A stretch of 64,000 nt of DNA from Harmonia axyridis (Eukaryota > Arthropoda > Insecta > Coleoptera > Coccinellidae): the NCBI RefSeq assembly GCF_914767665.1, contig NC_059504.1, positions 27,754,001-27,818,000 on the forward strand, read 5' to 3'. Under the pieces are notes generated by a model. That model was given only the letters and a program-made list of their open reading frames with translations, made no database searches and was not told the origin of the DNA. The translations under genes and the position numbers were made by a program. Positions 31,478-44,225 of the stretch are shown one piece after another. The stretch's first letter is position 1. Every line of letters starts with the position of its first letter.

Positions 31478-32020
31478 ATGGATAACAAGGTGATATTGAA
31501 AAAAAGATTGGCAAAACTGAAGAATTATTCGAACAATATGAGAAGAACATTACATCTCAAAAACCTTATTAGCAATATAAGAAAACTTTCAGTTGAAGAA
31601 TTGAATGAAATTGTTAATATCAAGAAGAACGATAATAAGGAAAATAATCAACTAGACAATAATTTGGGTATTTTGTGTGTGAATTGCCCTGAGGATGAAG
31701 ATGAAAGAAGAAAAGGCGAAGAACTGGCTAAAGAACATTTGGATTTATGTTTGCAAAGGGCATACCTTTTCAAAAAAATGCTTGAATTTCCGGTATTCCA
31801 GATGAAAAATGGATTTCCGGTAATCAAATTTAACCAATATGATGTGTCTTTGAGACAAGGAAATGTTATTCTACCCAGAAAACATTATTTCTACCACACC
31901 TTACCAAATCGTGGAAAAAAATGCTATAATGATGAAACGATAGAATCAATGGCAGATTGGTTAATAACAAATAGTGCTTCCATAAATTATGACCAATTAT
32001 ATGAACAATTGTTAAATTAA
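31478..32020 (+). CDS. 180-aa array protein (copy 13)
   Basis: Intact. G146, shared with 37051. The perfected palindrome lies downstream of this copy. Confidence 0.65.
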   Translation: MDNKVILKKRLAKLKNYSNNMRRTLHLKNLISNIRKLSVEELNEIVNIKKNDNKENNQLDNNLGILCVNCPEDEDERRKGEELAKEHLDLCLQRAYLFKKMLEFPVFQMKNGFPVIKFNQYDVSLRQGNVILPRKHYFYHTLPNRGKKCYNDETIESMADWLITNSASINYDQLYEQLLN

Positions 32021-32202
32021 TTTAAATTTGTCTTTATAATATTTCTGTATATATTTGTATAATTTTTTCTACTGTATATAGTTTTTCATTTGAAATTTTC
32101 AATAAATTCTTCTTTCTGAAATTGTCTATTGAATCTTATTCTTCAATTTAGGATTTGATCCTTTTATCCTTGATATCCATATCTCGGTGAAATAGAAATT
32201 TC

Positions 32203-32284
32203 ACCGATATTTTCATTCTGTCCATTACATATGTTTATCTTTTCTAAGATAAACATATGTAATGGACAGAATGAAAATATCGGT
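32203..32284 (+). repeat. Perfect 39-bp palindrome with 4-nt loop
   Basis: Arms 32203-32241 and 32246-32284 pair perfectly around TTCT. Five right-arm bases (32257, 32259, 32271, 32275, 32282) differ from other units, and each now matches the complement of the left arm. The trimer partner at about 37776-37857 keeps the imperfect form. Confidence 0.95.
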
Positions 32285-32833
32285 CCTGCCTAGACATAAT
32301 TACTTCTAATGCTTAGAAATCCAAAAAAATTGGAATGAAAGTCCGGTCAACTCCAGAATGCCCGCTATATTGAGTGAGAAAAAAAATGGAATCGGAAGAA
32401 ATAATAAAGGAAAAACGTGTTTTTTTCATCTCAGGAATATAAGGTTGAAATAAATGTATTGGCTGGTTAAAAATTTTAAGTTCGTTTGAAGATGGAAAAT
32501 TTTTAGATAAGTAATTTTAGATTTGATTAGTTATTAGAGTTAATAGTTTCATTTCCACTTTTTCATTTTTGATGAAATTCTTCTAATTTCCCGAATTGAG
32601 TTCTGGAACCCTGAGAAAAGTCATTAGGATATTAAAAAGTCGAAATTTTATAACGGTTATGCGCACTAGTCTCGACGTCTAACATTTCAGAAGGTAACAT
32701 TTCTATAAGCATTACAATAAATTTCCTTACGAAATCTTTTCTCCAAATTCGTACTTTGTGTGTGTATAAATATTTTTTATTAATTTCTCAAGTCAAAATA
32801 AAAAGTTAATAATCTCATTCTGTTATATGTTAT

Positions 32834-33079
32834 ATGTCGACCTTCAAAAGTTACCGCACAAGGCTTCAGCATATTCAGCGGGCTGGTAAATTCGTCGCTG
32901 TGTATATGAAACTTATCAAAATATCTAAAAGTAAGTTGCACATCATAATTTCAAAATTTCCTCGAAATTTTGTAGCTAACATTAAAAATGATTCAAATCC
33001 ATATCATTCATCTGAGAAAAAAATTTTTAATCACCACCCATTAGAATTGATAAATAGGTACTTAATGGACTTTCTCTGA
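32834..33079 (+). CDS. 81-aa array protein (copy 14)
   Basis: Intact. R16 and K34. Confidence 0.5.
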   Translation: MSTFKSYRTRLQHIQRAGKFVAVYMKLIKISKSKLHIIISKFPRNFVANIKNDSNPYHSSEKKIFNHHPLELINRYLMDFL

Positions 33080-33335
33080 AGACCCTTTGTGAAAAGGTAT
33101 ATAAACAAATTTCAATTCAGCAATAACTTCAGTTAGTTTAGTTATGTTAAGGCTTACAGAGGAAGAAGAAGAATTCCTGTAATTCTACTCGATGCTTTCT
33201 CGCACTATGGTCCCACCTGTAGAGAGTGCTTACACACGTTCAAGTTACTTCAATCAAGTAGGCTGTGCATTGATTATTTGCCACGAAAATAGTTTCATAT
33301 TTTTTTCATATTGAAAAAAGTGGGAATATAACAAA

Positions 33336-33878
33336 ATGGATAACAAGGTGATATTGAAAAAAAGATTGGCAAAACTGAAGAATTATTCGAACAATATGAG
33401 AAGAACATTAAATCTAAAAAACCTTATTAGCAATATAAGAAAACTTTCAGTTGAAGAATTGAATGAAATTGTTAATATCAAGAAGAACGATAATAAGGAA
33501 AATAATCAACTAGACAATAATTTGGGTATTTTGTGTGTGAATTGCCCTGAGGATGAAGATGAAAGAAGAAAAGGCGAAGAACTGGCTAAAGAACATTTGA
33601 ATTTATGTTTGCAAAGGGCATACCTTTTCAAAAAAATGCTTGAATTTCCGGTATTCCAGATGAAAAATGGATTTCCGGTAATCAAATTTAACCAATATGA
33701 TGTGTCTTTGAGACAAGGAAATGTTATTCTACCCAGAAAACATTATTTCTACCACACCTTACCAAATCGTGCAAAAAAATGCTATAATGATGAAACGATA
33801 GAATCAATGGCAGATTGGTTAATAACAAATAGTGCTTCCATAAATTATGACCAATTATATGAACAATTGTTAAATTAA
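33336..33878 (+). CDS. 180-aa array protein (copy 14)
   Basis: Intact. N26 and N89, shared with 38909. Confidence 0.65.
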   Translation: MDNKVILKKRLAKLKNYSNNMRRTLNLKNLISNIRKLSVEELNEIVNIKKNDNKENNQLDNNLGILCVNCPEDEDERRKGEELAKEHLNLCLQRAYLFKKMLEFPVFQMKNGFPVIKFNQYDVSLRQGNVILPRKHYFYHTLPNRAKKCYNDETIESMADWLITNSASINYDQLYEQLLN

Positions 33879-34690
33879 TTTAAATTTGTCTTTATAATAT
33901 TTCTGTATATATTTGTATAATTTTTTCTACTGTATATAGTTTTTCATTTGAAATTTTCAATAAATTCTTCTTTCTGAGATTGTCTATTGAATCTTATTCT
34001 TCAATTTAGGATTTGATCCTTTTATCCTTGATATCCATATCTCGGTGAAATAGAAATTTCACCGATATTTTCATTCTGTCCATTAAATATGTTTATCTTT
34101 TCTAAGATAAACATTTCTAATGGACAGATTGAGAATATCAGTCCTGCCTAGACATAATTACTTCTAAAGCTTAGAAATCCAAAAAAATTGGAATGAAAGT
34201 CCGGTCAACTCCAGAATGCCCGCTATATTGAGTGAGAAAAAAAATGGAATCGGAAGAAATAATAAAGGAAAAACGTGTTTTTTTCATCTCAGGAATATTA
34301 GGTTGAAATAAATGTATTGGCTGGTTAAAATTTTAAGTTCGTTTGAAGATGGAAAATTTTTAGATAAGTAATTTTAGATTTAATTAGGTATTAGAGTTAA
34401 TAGTTTCATTTCCACTTTTTCATTTTTGATGAAATTCTTCTAATTTCCCGAATTGAAATCTGGAACCCTGAGAGAAGTCATTAGGATATTAAAAAGTCGA
34501 AATTTTATAACGGTTATGCGCACTAGTCACGACGTCTAACATTTCAGAAGGTAACATTTCTATAAGCATTACAATAAATTTCCTTACGAAATCTTTTCTC
34601 CAAATTCGTACTTTGTGTGTGTATAAATATTTTTTATTAATTTCTCAAGTCAAAATAAAAAGTTAATAATCTCATTCTGTTATATGTTAT

Positions 34691-34936
34691 ATGTCGACCT
34701 TCAAAAGTTACCGCACAAGGCTTCAGCATATTCAGCAGGCTGGTAAATTCGTCGCTGTGTATATGAAACTTATCAAAATATCTAAAAGTAAGTTGCACAT
34801 CATAATTTCAAAATTTCCTCGAAATTTTGTAGCTAACATTAAAAATGATTCAAATCCATATCATTCTTCTGAGAAAAAAATTTGTAATCACCACCCATTA
34901 GAATTGATAAATAGGTACTTAATGGACTTTCTCTGA
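34691..34936 (+). CDS. 81-aa array protein (copy 15)
   Basis: Intact. K34 and C65. It keeps M78 where its trimer partner at 29118 has I78. Confidence 0.5.
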   Translation: MSTFKSYRTRLQHIQQAGKFVAVYMKLIKISKSKLHIIISKFPRNFVANIKNDSNPYHSSEKKICNHHPLELINRYLMDFL

Positions 34937-35192
34937 AGACCCTTTGTGAAAAGGTATATAAACAAATTTCAATTCAGCAATAACTTCAGTTAGTTTAGTT
35001 ATGTTAAGGCTTACAGAGGAAGAAGAAGAATTGCTGTGATTCTACTCGATGCTTTCTCGCACTATGGTCCCACCTGTAGAGAGTGCTTACACACGTTCAA
35101 GTTACTTCAATCAAGTAGGCTGTGCAGTGATTATTTGCCACGAAAATAGTTTCATATTTTTTTTAAATTGAAAAAAGTGGGAATATAACAAA

Positions 35193-35735
35193 ATGGATAA
35201 CAAGGTGATATTGAAAAAAAGATTGGCAAAACTGAAGAATTATTCGAACAATATGAGAAGAACATTACATCTCGAAAACCTTATTAGCAATATAAGAAAA
35301 CTTTCAGTTGAAGAATTGAATGAAATTGTTAATATCAAGAAGAACGATAATAAGGAAAATAATCAACTAGACAATAATTTGGGTATTTTGTGTGTGAATT
35401 GCCCTGAGGATGAAGATGAAAGAAGAAAAGGCGAAGAACTGGCTAAAGAACATTTGGATTTATGTTTGCAAAGGGCATACCTTTTCAAAAAAATGCTTGA
35501 ATTTCCGGTATTCCAGATGAAAAATGGATTTCCGGTAATCAAATTTAACCAATATGATGTGTCTTTGAGACAAGGAAATGTTATTCTACCCAGAAAACAT
35601 TATTTCTACCACACCTTACCAAATCGTGCAAAAAAATGCTATAATGATGAAACGATAGAATCAATGGCAGATTGGTTAATAACAAATAGTGCTTCCATAA
35701 ATTATGACCAATTATATGAACAATTGTTAAATTAA
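35193..35735 (+). CDS. 180-aa array protein (copy 15)
   Basis: Intact. E28, trimer partner of 29620. Confidence 0.65.
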   Translation: MDNKVILKKRLAKLKNYSNNMRRTLHLENLISNIRKLSVEELNEIVNIKKNDNKENNQLDNNLGILCVNCPEDEDERRKGEELAKEHLDLCLQRAYLFKKMLEFPVFQMKNGFPVIKFNQYDVSLRQGNVILPRKHYFYHTLPNRAKKCYNDETIESMADWLITNSASINYDQLYEQLLN

Positions 35736-36548
35736 TTTAAATTTGTCTTTATAATATTTCTGTATATATTTGTATAATTTTTTCTACTGTATATAGTTTT
35801 TCATTTGAAATTTTCAATAAATTCTTCTTTCTGAGATTGTCTATTGAATCTTATTCTTCAATTTAGGATTTGATCCTTTTATCCTTGATATCCATATCTC
35901 GGTGAAATAGAAATTTCACCGATATTTTCATTCTGTCCATTACATATGTTTATCTTTTCTAAGATAAACATTTCTAATGGACAGATTGAGAATATCAGTC
36001 CTGCCTAGACATAATTACTTCTAATGCTTAGAAATCCAAAAAAATTGGAATGAAAGTCCGGTCAACTCCAGAATGCCCGCTATATTGAGTGAGAAAAAAA
36101 ATGGAATCGGAAGAAATAATAAAGGAAAAACGTGTTTTTTTCATCTCAGGAATATTAGGTTGAAATAAATGTATTGGCTGGTTAAAAATTTTAAGTTCGT
36201 TTGAAGATGGAAAATTTTTAGATAAGTAATTTTAGATTTAATTAGGTATTAGAGTTAATAGTTTCATTTCCACTTTTTCATTTTTGATGAAATTCTTCTA
36301 ATTTCCCGAATTGAGTTCTGGAACCCTGAGAAAAGTCATTAGGATATTAAAAAGTCGAAATTTTATAACGGTTATGCGCACTAGTCACGACGTCTAACAT
36401 TTCAGAAGGTAACATTTCTATAAGCATTACAATAAATTTCCTTACGAAATCTTTTCTCCAAATTCGTACTTTGTGTGTGTATAAATATTTTTTATTAATT
36501 TCTCAAGTCAAAATAAAAAGTTAATAATCTCATTCTGTTATATGTTAT

Positions 36549-36794
36549 ATGTCGACCTTCAAAAGTTACCGCACAAGGCTTCAGCATATTCAGCAGGCTG
36601 GTAAATTCGTCGCTGTGTATATGAAACTTATCAAAATATCTAAAAGTAAGTTGCACATAATAATTTCAAAATTTCCCCGAAATTTTGTAGCTAACATTAA
36701 AAATGATTCAAATCCATATCATTCTTCTGAGAAAAAAATTTTTAATCACCACCCATTAGAATTGATAAATAGGTACTTAATGGACTTTCTCTGA
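36549..36794 (+). CDS. 81-aa array protein (copy 16)
   Basis: Intact. K34. One synonymous change (ata for I37) separates it from its partner at 30976. Confidence 0.5.
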   Translation: MSTFKSYRTRLQHIQQAGKFVAVYMKLIKISKSKLHIIISKFPRNFVANIKNDSNPYHSSEKKIFNHHPLELINRYLMDFL

Positions 36795-37050
36795 AGACCC
36801 TTTGTGAAAAGGTATATAAACAAATTTCAATTCAGCAATAACTTCAGTTAGTTTAGTTATGTTAAGGCTTACAGAGGAAGAAGAAGAATTCCTGTGATTC
36901 TACTCGATGCTTTCTCGCACTATGGTCCCACCTGTAGAGAGTGCTTACACACGTTCAAGTTACTTCAATCAAGTAGGCTGTGCATTGATTATTTGCCACG
37001 AAAATAGTTTCATATTTTTTTTAAATTGAAAAAAGTGGGAATATAACAAA

Positions 37051-37593
37051 ATGGATAACAAGGTGATATTGAAAAAAAGATTGGCAAAACTGAAGAATTA
37101 TTCGAACAATATGAGAAGAACATTACATCTCAAAAACCTTATTAGCAATATAAGAAAACTTTCAGTTGAAGAATTGAATGAAATTGTTAATATCAAGAAG
37201 AACGATAATAAGGAAAATAATCAACTAGACAATAATTTGGGTATTTTGTGTGTGAATTGCCCTGAGGATGAAGATGAAAGAAGAAAAGGCGAAGAACTGG
37301 CTAAAGAACATTTGGATTTATGTTTGCAAAGGGCATACCTTTTCAAAAAAATGCTTGAATTTCCGGTATTCCAGATGAAAAATGGATTTCCGGTAATCAA
37401 ATTTAACCAATATGATGTGTCTTTGAGACAAGGAAATGTTATTCTACCCAGAAAACATTATTTCTACCACACCTTACCAAATCGTGGAAAAAAATGCTAT
37501 AATGATGAAACGATAGAATCAATGGCAGATTGGTTAATAACAAATAGTGCTTCCATAAATTATGACCAATTATATGAACAATTGTTAAATTAA
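37051..37593 (+). CDS. 180-aa array protein (copy 16)
   Basis: Intact. G146, trimer partner of 31478. Confidence 0.65.
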   Translation: MDNKVILKKRLAKLKNYSNNMRRTLHLKNLISNIRKLSVEELNEIVNIKKNDNKENNQLDNNLGILCVNCPEDEDERRKGEELAKEHLDLCLQRAYLFKKMLEFPVFQMKNGFPVIKFNQYDVSLRQGNVILPRKHYFYHTLPNRGKKCYNDETIESMADWLITNSASINYDQLYEQLLN

Positions 37594-38406
37594 TTTAAAT
37601 TTGTCTTTATAATATTTCTGTATATATTTGTATAATTTTTTCTACTGTATATAGTTTTTCATTTGAAATTTTCAATAAATTCTTCTTTCTGAAATTGTCT
37701 ATTGAATCTTATTCTTCAATTTAGGATTTGATCCTTTTATCCTTGATATCCATATCTCGGTGAAATAGAAATTTCACCGATATTTTCATTCTGTCCATTA
37801 CATATGTTTATCTTTTCTAAGATAAACATTTCTAATGGACAGATTGAGAATATCAGTCCTGCCTAGACATAATTACTTCTAATGCTTAGAAATCCAAAAA
37901 AATTGGAATGAAAGTCCGGTCAACTCCAGAATGCCCGCTATATTGAGTGAGAAAAAAAATGGAATCGGAAGAAATAATAAAGGAAAAACGTGTTTTTTTC
38001 ATCTCAGGAATATAAGGTTGAAATAAATGTATTGGCTGGTTAAAAATTTTAAGTTCGTTTGAAGATGGAAAATTTTTAGATAAGTAATTTTAGATTTGAT
38101 TAGTTATTAGAGTTAATAGTTTCATTTCCACTTTTTCATTTTTGATGAAATTCTTCTAATTTCCCGAATTGAGTTCTGGAACCCTGAGAAAAGTCATTAG
38201 GATATTAAAAAGTCGAAATTTTATAACGGTTATGCGCACTAGTCTCGACGTCTAACATTTCAGAAGGTAACATTTCTATAAGCATTACAATAAATTTCCT
38301 TACGAAATCTTTTCTCCAAATTCGTACTTTGTGTGTGTATAAATATTTTTTATTAATTTCTCAAGTCAAAATAAAAAGTTAATAATCTCATTCTGTTATA
38401 TGTTAT

Positions 38407-38652
38407 ATGTCGACCTTCAAAAGTTACCGCACAAGGCTTCAGCATATTCAGCGGGCTGGTAAATTCGTCGCTGTGTATATGAAACTTATCAAAATATCTA
38501 AAAGTAAGTTGCACATCATAATTTCAAAATTTCCTCGAAATTTTGTAGCTAACATTAAAAATGATTCAAATCCATATCATTCATCTGAGAAAAAAATTTT
38601 TAATCACCACCCATTAGAATTGATAAATAGGTACTTAATGGACTTTCTCTGA
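38407..38652 (+). CDS. 81-aa array protein (copy 17)
   Basis: Intact. R16 and K34, trimer partner of 32834. Confidence 0.5.
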   Translation: MSTFKSYRTRLQHIQRAGKFVAVYMKLIKISKSKLHIIISKFPRNFVANIKNDSNPYHSSEKKIFNHHPLELINRYLMDFL

Positions 38653-38908
38653 AGACCCTTTGTGAAAAGGTATATAAACAAATTTCAATTCAGCAATAAC
38701 TTCAGTTAGTTTAGTTATGTTAAGGCTTACAGAGGAAGAAGAAGAATTCCTGTAATTCTACTCGATGCTTTCTCGCACTATGGTCCCACCTGTAGAGAGT
38801 GCTTACACACGTTCAAGTTACTTCAATCAAGTAGGCTGTGCATTGATTATTTGCCACGAAAATAGTTTCATATTTTTTTCATATTGAAAAAAGTGGGAAT
38901 ATAACAAA

Positions 38909-39451
38909 ATGGATAACAAGGTGATATTGAAAAAAAGATTGGCAAAACTGAAGAATTATTCGAACAATATGAGAAGAACATTAAATCTAAAAAACCTTAT
39001 TAGCAATATAAGAAAACTTTCAGTTGAAGAATTGAATGAAATTGTTAATATCAAGAAGAACGATAATAAGGAAAATAATCAACTAGACAATAATTTGGGT
39101 ATTTTGTGTGTGAATTGCCCTGAGGATGAAGATGAAAGAAGAAAAGGCGAAGAACTGGCTAAAGAACATTTGAATTTATGTTTGCAAAGGGCATACCTTT
39201 TCAAAAAAATGCTTGAATTTCCGGTATTCCAGATGAAAAATGGATTTCCGGTAATCAAATTTAACCAATATGATGTGTCTTTGAGACAAGGAAATGTTAT
39301 TCTACCCAGAAAACATTATTTCTACCACACCTTACCAAATCGTGCAAAAAAATGCTATAATGATGAAACGATAGAATCAATGGCAGATTGGTTAATAACA
39401 AATAGTGCTTCCATAAATTATGACCAATTATATGAACAATTGTTAAATTAA
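38909..39451 (+). CDS. 180-aa array protein (copy 17)
   Basis: Intact. N26 and N89, trimer partner of 33336. Confidence 0.65.
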   Translation: MDNKVILKKRLAKLKNYSNNMRRTLNLKNLISNIRKLSVEELNEIVNIKKNDNKENNQLDNNLGILCVNCPEDEDERRKGEELAKEHLNLCLQRAYLFKKMLEFPVFQMKNGFPVIKFNQYDVSLRQGNVILPRKHYFYHTLPNRAKKCYNDETIESMADWLITNSASINYDQLYEQLLN

Positions 39452-40263
39452 TTTAAATTTGTCTTTATAATATTTCTGTATATATTTGTATAATTTTTTC
39501 TACTGTATATAGTTTTTCATTTGAAATTTTCAATAAATTCTTCTTTCTGAGATTGTCTATTGAATCTTATTCTTCAATTTAGGATTTGATCCTTTTATCC
39601 TTGATATCCATATCTCGGTGAAATAGAAATTTCACCGATATTTTCATTCTGTCCATTAAATATGTTTATCTTTTCTAAGATAAACATTTCTAATGGACAG
39701 ATTGAGAATATCAGTCCTGCCTAGACATAATTACTTCTAAAGCTTAGAAATCCAAAAAAATTGGAATGAAAGTCCGGTCAACTCCAGAATGCCCGCTATA
39801 TTGAGTGAGAAAAAAAATGGAATCGGAAGAAATAATAAAGGAAAAACGTGTTTTTTCATCTCAGGAATATTAGGTTGAAATAAATGTATTGGCTGGTTAA
39901 AAATTTTAAGTTCGTTTGAAGATGGAAAATTTTTAGATAAGTAATTTTAGATTTAATTAGGTATTAGAGTTAATAGTTTCATTTCCACTTTTTCATTTTT
40001 GATGAAATTCTTCTAATTTCCCGAATTGAGTTCTGGAACCCTGAGAAAAGTCATTAGGATATTTAAAAGTCGAAATTTTATAACGGTTATGCGCACTAGT
40101 CACGACGTCTAACATTTCAGAAGGTAACATTTCTATAAGCATTACAATAAATTTCCTTACGAAATCTTTTCTCCAAATTCGTACTTTGTGTGTGTATGAA
40201 TATTTTTTATTAATTTCTCAAGTCAAAATAAAAAGTTAATAATCTCATTCTGTTATATGTTAT

Positions 40264-40509
40264 ATGTCGACCTTCAAAAGTTACCGCACAAGGCTTCAGC
40301 ATATTCAGCAGGCTGGTAAATTCGTCGCTGTGTATATGAAATTTATCAAAATATCTAAAAGTAAGTTGCACATCATAATTTCAAAATTTCCTCGAAATTT
40401 TGTAGCTAACATTAAAAATGATTCAAATCCATATCATTCTTCTGAGAAAAAAATTTGTAATCACCACCCATTAGAATTGATAAATAGGTACTTAATGGAC
40501 TTTCTCTGA
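40264..40509 (+). CDS. 81-aa array protein (copy 18)
   Basis: Intact. F27, K34 and C65. Its TATA-like element is mutated (40195-40202). Confidence 0.45.
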   Translation: MSTFKSYRTRLQHIQQAGKFVAVYMKFIKISKSKLHIIISKFPRNFVANIKNDSNPYHSSEKKICNHHPLELINRYLMDFL

Positions 40510-40765
40510 AGACCCTTTGTGAAAAGGTATATAAACAAATTTCAATTCAGCAATAACTTCAGTTAGTTTAGTTATGTTAAGGCTTACAGAGGAAGAAGAA
40601 GAATTCCTGTGATTCTACTCGATGCTTTCTCGCACTATGGTCCCACCTGTAGAGAGTGCTTACACACGTTCAAGTTACTTCAATCAAGTAGGCTGTGCAT
40701 TGATTATTTGCCACGAAAATAGTTTCATATTTTTTTTAAATTGAAAAAAGTGGGAATATAACAAA

Positions 40766-41308
40766 ATGGATAACAAGGGGATATTGAAAAAAAGATTGGC
40801 AAAACTGAAGAATTATTCGAACAATATGAGAAGAACATTACATCTCAAAAACCTTATTAGCAATATAAGAAAACTTTCAGTTGAAGAATTGAATGAAATT
40901 GTTAATATCAAGAAGAACGATAATAAGGAAAATAATCAACTAGACAATTATTTGGGTATTTTGTGTGTGAATTGCCCTGAGGATGAAGATGAAAGAAGAA
41001 AAGGCGAAGAACTGGCTAAAGAACATTTGGATTTATGTTTGCAAAGGGCATACCTTTTCAAAAAAATGCTTGAATTTCCGGTATTCCAGATGAAAAATGG
41101 ATTTCCGGTAATCAAATTTAACCAATATGATGTGTCTTTGAGACAAGTAAATGTTATTCTACCCAGAAAACATTATTTCTACCACACCTTACCAAATCGT
41201 GCAAAAAAATGCTATAATGATGAAACGATAGAATCAATGGCAGATTGGTTAATAACAAATAGTGCTTCCATAAATTATGACCAATTATATGAACAATTGT
41301 TAAATTAA
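40766..41308 (+). CDS. 180-aa array protein (copy 18)
   Basis: Intact frame with three private changes, G5, Y62 and V128, so possibly relaxed. Confidence 0.6.
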   Translation: MDNKGILKKRLAKLKNYSNNMRRTLHLKNLISNIRKLSVEELNEIVNIKKNDNKENNQLDNYLGILCVNCPEDEDERRKGEELAKEHLDLCLQRAYLFKKMLEFPVFQMKNGFPVIKFNQYDVSLRQVNVILPRKHYFYHTLPNRAKKCYNDETIESMADWLITNSASINYDQLYEQLLN

Positions 41309-42121
41309 TTTAAATTTGTCTTTTTAATATTTCTGTATATATTTGTATAATTTTTTCTACTGTATATAGTTTTTCATTTGAAATTTTCAATAAATTCTTC
41401 TTTCTGAAATTGTCTATTGAATCTTATTCTTCAATTTAGGATTTGATCCTTTTATCCTTGATATCCATATCTCGGTGAAATAGAAATTTCACCGATATTT
41501 TCATTCTGTCCATTACATATGTTTATCTTTTCTAAGATAAACATTTCTAATGGACAGATTGAGAATATCAGTCCTGCCTAGACATAATTACTTCTAATGC
41601 TTAGAAATCCAAAAAAATTGGAATGAAAGTCCGGTCAACTCCAGAATGCCCGCTATATTGAGTGAGAAAAAAAATGGAATCGGAAGAAATAATAAAGGAA
41701 AAACGTGTTTTTTTCATCTCAGGAATATTAGGTTGAAATAAATGTATTGGCTGGTTAAAAATTTTAAGTTCGTTTGAAGATGGAAAATTTTTAGATAAGT
41801 AATTTTGGATTTAATTAGTTATTAGAGTTAATAGTTTCATTTCCACTTTTTCATTTTTGATGGAATTCTTCTAATTTCCCGAATTGAGTTCTGGAACCTT
41901 GGGAAAAGTCATTAGGATATTAAAAAGTCGAAATTTTATAACGGTTATGCGCACTAGTCACGACGTCTAACATTTCAGAAGGTAACATTTCTATAAGCAT
42001 TACAATAAATTTCCTTACGAAATCTTTTCTCCAAATTCGTACTTTGTGTGTGTATAAATATTTTTTATTAATTTCTCAAGTCAAAATAAAAAGTTAATAA
42101 TCTCATTCTGTTATATGTTAT

Positions 42122-42367
42122 ATGTCGACCTTCAAAAGTTACCGCACAAGGCTTCAGCATATTCAGCGGGCTGGTAAATTCGTCGCTGTGTATATGAAAC
42201 TTATCAAAATATCTAAAAGTAAGTTGCACATCATAATTTCAAAATTTCCTCGAAATTTTGTAGCTAACATTAAAAATGATTCAAATCCATATCATTCATC
42301 TGAGAAAAAAATTTTTAATCACCACCCATTAGAATTGATAAATAGGTACTTAATGGACTTTCTCTGA
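42122..42367 (+). CDS. 81-aa array protein (copy 19)
   Basis: Intact. R16 and K34. Confidence 0.5.
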   Translation: MSTFKSYRTRLQHIQRAGKFVAVYMKLIKISKSKLHIIISKFPRNFVANIKNDSNPYHSSEKKIFNHHPLELINRYLMDFL

Positions 42368-42623
42368 AGACCCTTTGTGAAAAGGTATATAAATAAATTT
42401 CAATTCAGCAATAACTTCAGTTAGTTTAGTTATGTTAAGGCTTACAGAGGAAGAAGAAGAATTCCTGTGATTCTACTCGATGCTTTCTCGCACTATGGTC
42501 CCACCTGTAGAGAGTGCTTACACACGTTCAAGTTACTTCAATCAAGTAGGCTGTGCATTGATTATTTGCCACGAAAATAGTTTCATATTTTTTTTAAATT
42601 GAAAAAAGTGGGAATATAACAAA

Positions 42624-43166
42624 ATGGATAACAAGGTGATATTGAAAAAAAAATTGGCAAAACTGAAGAATTATTCGAACAATATGAGAAGAACATTACA
42701 TTTCAAAAACCTTATTAGCAATATAAGAAAACTTTCAGTTGAAGAATTGAATCAAATTGTTCATATATGGAAGAACGATAATAAGGAAAATAATCAACTA
42801 GACAATAATTTGGGTATTTTGTGTGTGAATTGCCCTGAGGATGAAGATGAAAGAAGAAAAGGCGAAGAACTGGCTAAAGAACATTTGGATTTATGTTTGC
42901 AAAGGGCATACCTTTTCAAAAAAATGCTTGAATTTCCGGTATTCCAGATGAAAAATGGATTTCCGGTAATCAAACTTAACCAATATGATGTGTCTTTGAG
43001 ACAAGGAAATGTTATTCTACCCAGAAAACATTATTTCTACCACACCTTACCAAATCGTGCAAAAAAATGCTATAATGATGAAACGATAGAATCAATGGCA
43101 GATTGGTTAATAACAAATAGTGCTTCCATAAATTATGACCAATTATATGAACAATTGTTAAATTAA
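42624..43166 (+). CDS. 180-aa array protein (copy 19), clustered substitutions
   Basis: Intact frame but the most changed copy: K10, F27, Q44, H47, W49 and L118. Five base changes fall within 17 bp (42753-42769). The metal-site residues are kept. Confidence 0.6.
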   Translation: MDNKVILKKKLAKLKNYSNNMRRTLHFKNLISNIRKLSVEELNQIVHIWKNDNKENNQLDNNLGILCVNCPEDEDERRKGEELAKEHLDLCLQRAYLFKKMLEFPVFQMKNGFPVIKLNQYDVSLRQGNVILPRKHYFYHTLPNRAKKCYNDETIESMADWLITNSASINYDQLYEQLLN

Positions 43167-43979
43167 TTTAAATTTGTCTTTATAATATTTCTGTATATAT
43201 TTGTATAATTTTTTCTACTGTATATAGTTTTTCATTTGAAATTTTCAATAAATTCTTCTTTCTGAAATTGTCTATTGAATCTTATTCTTCAATTTAGGAT
43301 TTGATCCTTTTATCCTTGATATCCATATCTCGGTGAAATAGAAATTTCACCGATATTTTCATTCTGTCCATTACATATGTTTATCTTTTCTAAGATAAAC
43401 ATTTCTAATGGACAGATTGAGAATATCAGTCCTGCCTAGACATAATTACTTCTAATGCTTAGAAATCCAAAAAAATTGGAATGAAAGTCCGGTCAACTCC
43501 AGAATGCCCGCTATATTGAGTGAGAAAAAAAATGGAATCGGAAGAAATAATAAAGGAAAAACGTGTTTTTTTCATCTCAGGAATATTAGGTTGAAATAAA
43601 TGTATTGGCTGGTTAAAAATTTTAAGTTCGTTTGAAGATGGAAAATTTTTAGAAGAGTAATTTTAGATTTAATTAGGTATTAGAGTTAATAGTTTCATTT
43701 CCACTTTTTCATTTTTGATGAAATTCTTCTAATTTCCCGAATTGAGTTCTGGAACCCTGAGAAAAGTCATTAGGATATCAAAAAGTCGAAATTTTATAAC
43801 GGTTATGCGCACTAGTCACGACGTCTAACATTTCAGAAGGTAACATTTCTATAAGCATTACAATAAATTTCCTTACGAAATCTTTTCTCCAAATTCGTAC
43901 TTTGTGTGTGTATAAATATTTTTTATTAATTTCTCAAGTCAAAATAAAAAGTTAATAATCTCATTCTGTTATATGTTAT

Positions 43980-44225
43980 ATGTCGACCTTCAAAAGTTAC
44001 CGCACAAGGCTTCAGCATATTCAGCAGGCTGGTAAATTCGTCGCTGTGTATATGAAACTTATCAAAATATCTAAAAGTAAGTTGCACATCATAATTTCAA
44101 AATTTCCTCGAAATTTTGTAGCTAACATTAAAAATGATTCAAATCCATATCATTCTTCTGAGAAAAAAATTTTTAATCACCACCCATTAGAATTGATAAA
44201 TAGGTACTTAATGGACTTTCTCTGA
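43980..44225 (+). CDS. 81-aa array protein (copy 20)
   Basis: Intact. K34. Confidence 0.5.
   Translation: MSTFKSYRTRLQHIQQAGKFVAVYMKLIKISKSKLHIIISKFPRNFVANIKNDSNPYHSSEKKIFNHHPLELINRYLMDFL

Larger units (their letters stand above)
28600..39745 (+). repeat. Higher-order duplication of a three-unit block (5573 bp)
   Basis: Three consecutive units at 29118, 30976 and 32834 recur at 34691, 36549 and 38407, exactly 5573 bp apart. The order of private variants is the same: E28, then G146, then N26 plus N89 in the 180-aa ORF, and spacer changes such as gaattgaaatctgg and tccattaaatatg. Approximate halves are 28600-34172 and 34173-39745. The copies differ at a few places, including a perfected palindrome present only in the first half (32203-32284). 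Confidence 0.88.
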